From CAVVKW01 sp963761705 (GTDB lineage: Bacteria; Verrucomicrobiota; Verrucomicrobiia; Chthoniobacterales; JAATET01): 64,000 nt of DNA. Of the stretch, positions 62,542-64,000 are shown piece after piece. Every line of letters starts with the position of its first letter. Position 1 is the stretch's first letter. The stretch lies in contig CAVXHK010000001.1 of assembly GCA_963761705.1 (NCBI GenBank), forward strand, positions 868,001-932,000, read 5' to 3'. Below the pieces are notes generated by a model. That model did not search any database. It saw nothing but the letters and a program-made list of their open reading frames with translations, and was not told where the DNA came from. Position numbers and translations under genes: made by a program.

Positions 62542-64000
62542 CTACGATTTGAGGATGTAGCCGTCGGCGAGCGCTGAATAGGTCTCGACCTGCTCGTCCT
62601 GCCAGGCCTGGTCCCGACCGAGTTCGGCGGCCATGAGGGCGGCGACTTCGGCAGCAACCTCGAGGGTGGCTTTCGCGCCGAGCAGGAGAGCCCGGGTGCG
62701 GCGAGAGAGAACGTCTTCGACGGTGCGCGCCATTTCCTCGCGGACGGCGTGAATGACTTCGGCCTTGATGTAGGGGAGCTTCGGGTGGAGGAGCTCGGCG
62801 AGCTTGGGATCGGAGTCGGCGATGGCTTGGACGAGTTTTTCGTCGGCTCCGTAGACGGCGAGATTGGGATTGGCCGGTTTTTGATTGGTCCAGCCGTGGA
62901 TCTGCATGTGTTCGGTTTCGCAGGGGCGACGGTCGAAGCCGGCCATGAGTTCGCCCTGGTCGACGGCGTCCTGGGCCATCTTGCGGTAGGTGGTCCACTT
63001 GCCGCCGGTGATGGTGAGGAGACCGGAGTTCGAGATGAGGATGGTATGGTCGCGGGAGATCGCGGCCGTGCTCTTGGCGTCGCCGGTGCGAACGAGGGGT
63101 CGGAGACCCGCGTAGATGCTGAGGACGTCCGAGCGCTTCGGATCTTTGGCCAAATATTTGGCGGCTCCGGCGAGGATGAAGCCGATTTCCTCCTCCATGG
63201 GTTTGGGTTCGAGGTCGATCGTGTCGACTTCGCCATCGGTGGTGCCGACCACGACGTGATCGTGCCACGGCACGGCGAACATGACGCGGCCGTCCGGGGT
63301 CTGCGGGACCATGATGGCGCTGTCGCCGGGGAGGAATTCCTTCGGCAGAACGAGGTGGGCTCCCTGGCTGGCGGCGATGACGTCGCGGGCATCGGGTTCG
63401 TCCATTTTGCGGACGCCGTCGGAGAAGACACCGGTGGCGTTGATGGTGGCGCGGGCGTGGATTTCGATTTCCTCGCCGGTCTCGGAGTCGTGGACGACCG
63501 CTCCGGAGACGAGATCTTCGTTTTTGAGCAGGCGGGTGACTTTGAGGTAATTGGCGGCGACGCCGCCGCGGTCGAAGATGGATTGGGCGAGATTGACGGC
63601 GAGGCGCGAGTCGTCGAACTGGCCGTCGTAATACATGACGCCACGCTGGAGGCCGGCGGGTTCGAGGGTGGGGATGCGTTTGAGGGTTTCCTCGCGGGAG
63701 AGGATTTCGGACGGCTTGAGGCCGAGTTTGCCGGCGAGGCGGTCGTAGATCTTCATTCCGATCCCGTAGAATGGACCTTCCCACCAGGTGTAGATCGGCA
63801 CGATGAAGGAGAGGTGGTGGACGAGGTGCGGGGCGTTGTCGCACATGAGGCCGCGCTCGTGGAGGGCTTCGAGGACGAGGGAGATGTTGCCCTGTTTGAG
63901 GTAGCGGACGCCGCCGTGGACGAGCTTGGTGCTGCGGGAGGAAGTGCCTTTGGCGAAGTCGGCCTGTTCGACGAGGACGGTGCGGTAGCCGCGGCTGGCG
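62542..64000 (-). CDS. glpD: Glycerol-3-phosphate dehydrogenase/oxidase GlpD (5' end cut by window)
   Basis: GlpD is the FAD-dependent membrane-associated enzyme oxidising glycerol-3-phosphate to dihydroxyacetone phosphate. The frame is open to the right window edge and includes 'ADFAKGTSSRSTKLVHGGVRYL' close to the edge, then 'YYDGQFDDSRLAVNLAQSIFDRGG', 'INATGVFSDGVR', and 'LLTITGGKWTTYRKMAQDAVD'. The C-terminal domain is complete. The N-terminal FAD GxGxxG motif is outside the window. fbp follows by 22 bases. Confidence 0.93.
   Translation of the reverse strand, partial: ASRGYRTVLVEQADFAKGTSSRSTKLVHGGVRYLKQGNISLVLEALHERGLMCDNAPHLVHHLSFIVPIYTWWEGPFYGIGMKIYDRLAGKLGLKPSEILSREETLKRIPTLEPAGLQRGVMYYDGQFDDSRLAVNLAQSIFDRGGVAANYLKVTRLLKNEDLVSGAVVHDSETGEEIEIHARATINATGVFSDGVRKMDEPDARDVIAASQGAHLVLPKEFLPGDSAIMVPQTPDGRVMFAVPWHDHVVVGTTDGEVDTIDLEPKPMEEEIGFILAGAAKYLAKDPKRSDVLSIYAGLRPLVRTGDAKSTAAISRDHTILISNSGLLTITGGKWTTYRKMAQDAVDQGELMAGFDRRPCETEHMQIHGWTNQKPANPNLAVYGADEKLVQAIADSDPKLAELLHPKLPYIKAEVIHAVREEMARTVEDVLSRRTRALLLGAKATLEVAAEVAALMAAELGRDQAWQDEQVETYSALADGYILKS

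Overview
This 64 kb window is GC-rich, almost fully coding chromosomal DNA from a Gram-negative bacterium. Lipid A/heptose and Kdo genes (gmhB, kdsB), an OprB porin, ExbB/ExbD and many secreted proteins show an outer membrane. The mix of genes (a SufT/NifU-type Fe-S set, class III fructose bisphosphatase, an isolated pqqA-pqqB pair, many secreted proteins with proline/threonine-rich or beta-sandwich parts, and repeats of the 'cacggatggacgcagat' type) suggests Verrucomicrobiota, probably an Opitutales-like member. That placement is inference from gene content, not from a marker tree. I see no rRNA, tRNA, CRISPR array, prophage or transposase.

Layout: 1-4.2 kb holds the end of a glycan-binding-domain protein and a four-gene manganese/iron-type ABC importer operon with a 20-bp palindromic operator candidate. 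4.2-10.9 kb has a hybrid sensor kinase with two translationally coupled micro-ORFs, a VOC protein, a thiosulfate sulfurtransferase, SufE, CorA and a split HAD phosphatase. 10.9-13.2 kb has a 24-aa membrane micropeptide, argS and a PtsN-like IIA protein. 13.4-23.8 kb is a cellulose biosynthesis operon: two tandem ParA-like ATPases, a tail-anchored coiled-coil protein, BcsA with PilZ, BcsB, BcsZ and a short BcsC-like porin. 23.9-28.7 kb carries gmhB-kdsB, a lipoprotein, pqqA-pqqB, an OB-fold protein and recA, with dispersed repeats between them.

28.9-34.5 kb is one very large alpha-2-macroglobulin gene, followed by galK. 35.9-40.3 kb is a cysteine/Fe-S region: cysE-nifS-sprT on the plus strand faces sufT, a NifU-type scaffold and a degenerate rhodanese on the minus strand. 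40.3-47.2 kb has an NHL-repeat protein, phosphatidylserine decarboxylase, a TPR protein, a PpiD-like chaperone, and an ExbB-ExbD-ExbD operon in which ExbB ends in a zinc ribbon and the second ExbD is frameshifted. 47.4-50.5 kb is a glucuronate operon (SDR mannonate oxidoreductase, uxaC, CPBP protease). 50.9-55.0 kb is dnaK-groES-groEL with a strong terminator. 55.1-59.1 kb has secreted proteins including a V8-like protease. 59.2-64 kb runs on the minus strand: glpD (cut by the window edge), a frameshifted class III fbp and an OprB porin.

The most unusual feature is the pair of ParA-like ATPases plus tail-anchored protein at the head of the cellulose operon. It resembles a relocated plasmid TraL/TraM-type module and could position or control the synthase. 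Three genes (HAD, second exbD, fbp) carry single-base indels; either this DNA contains real frameshifts or the assembly has residual errors.
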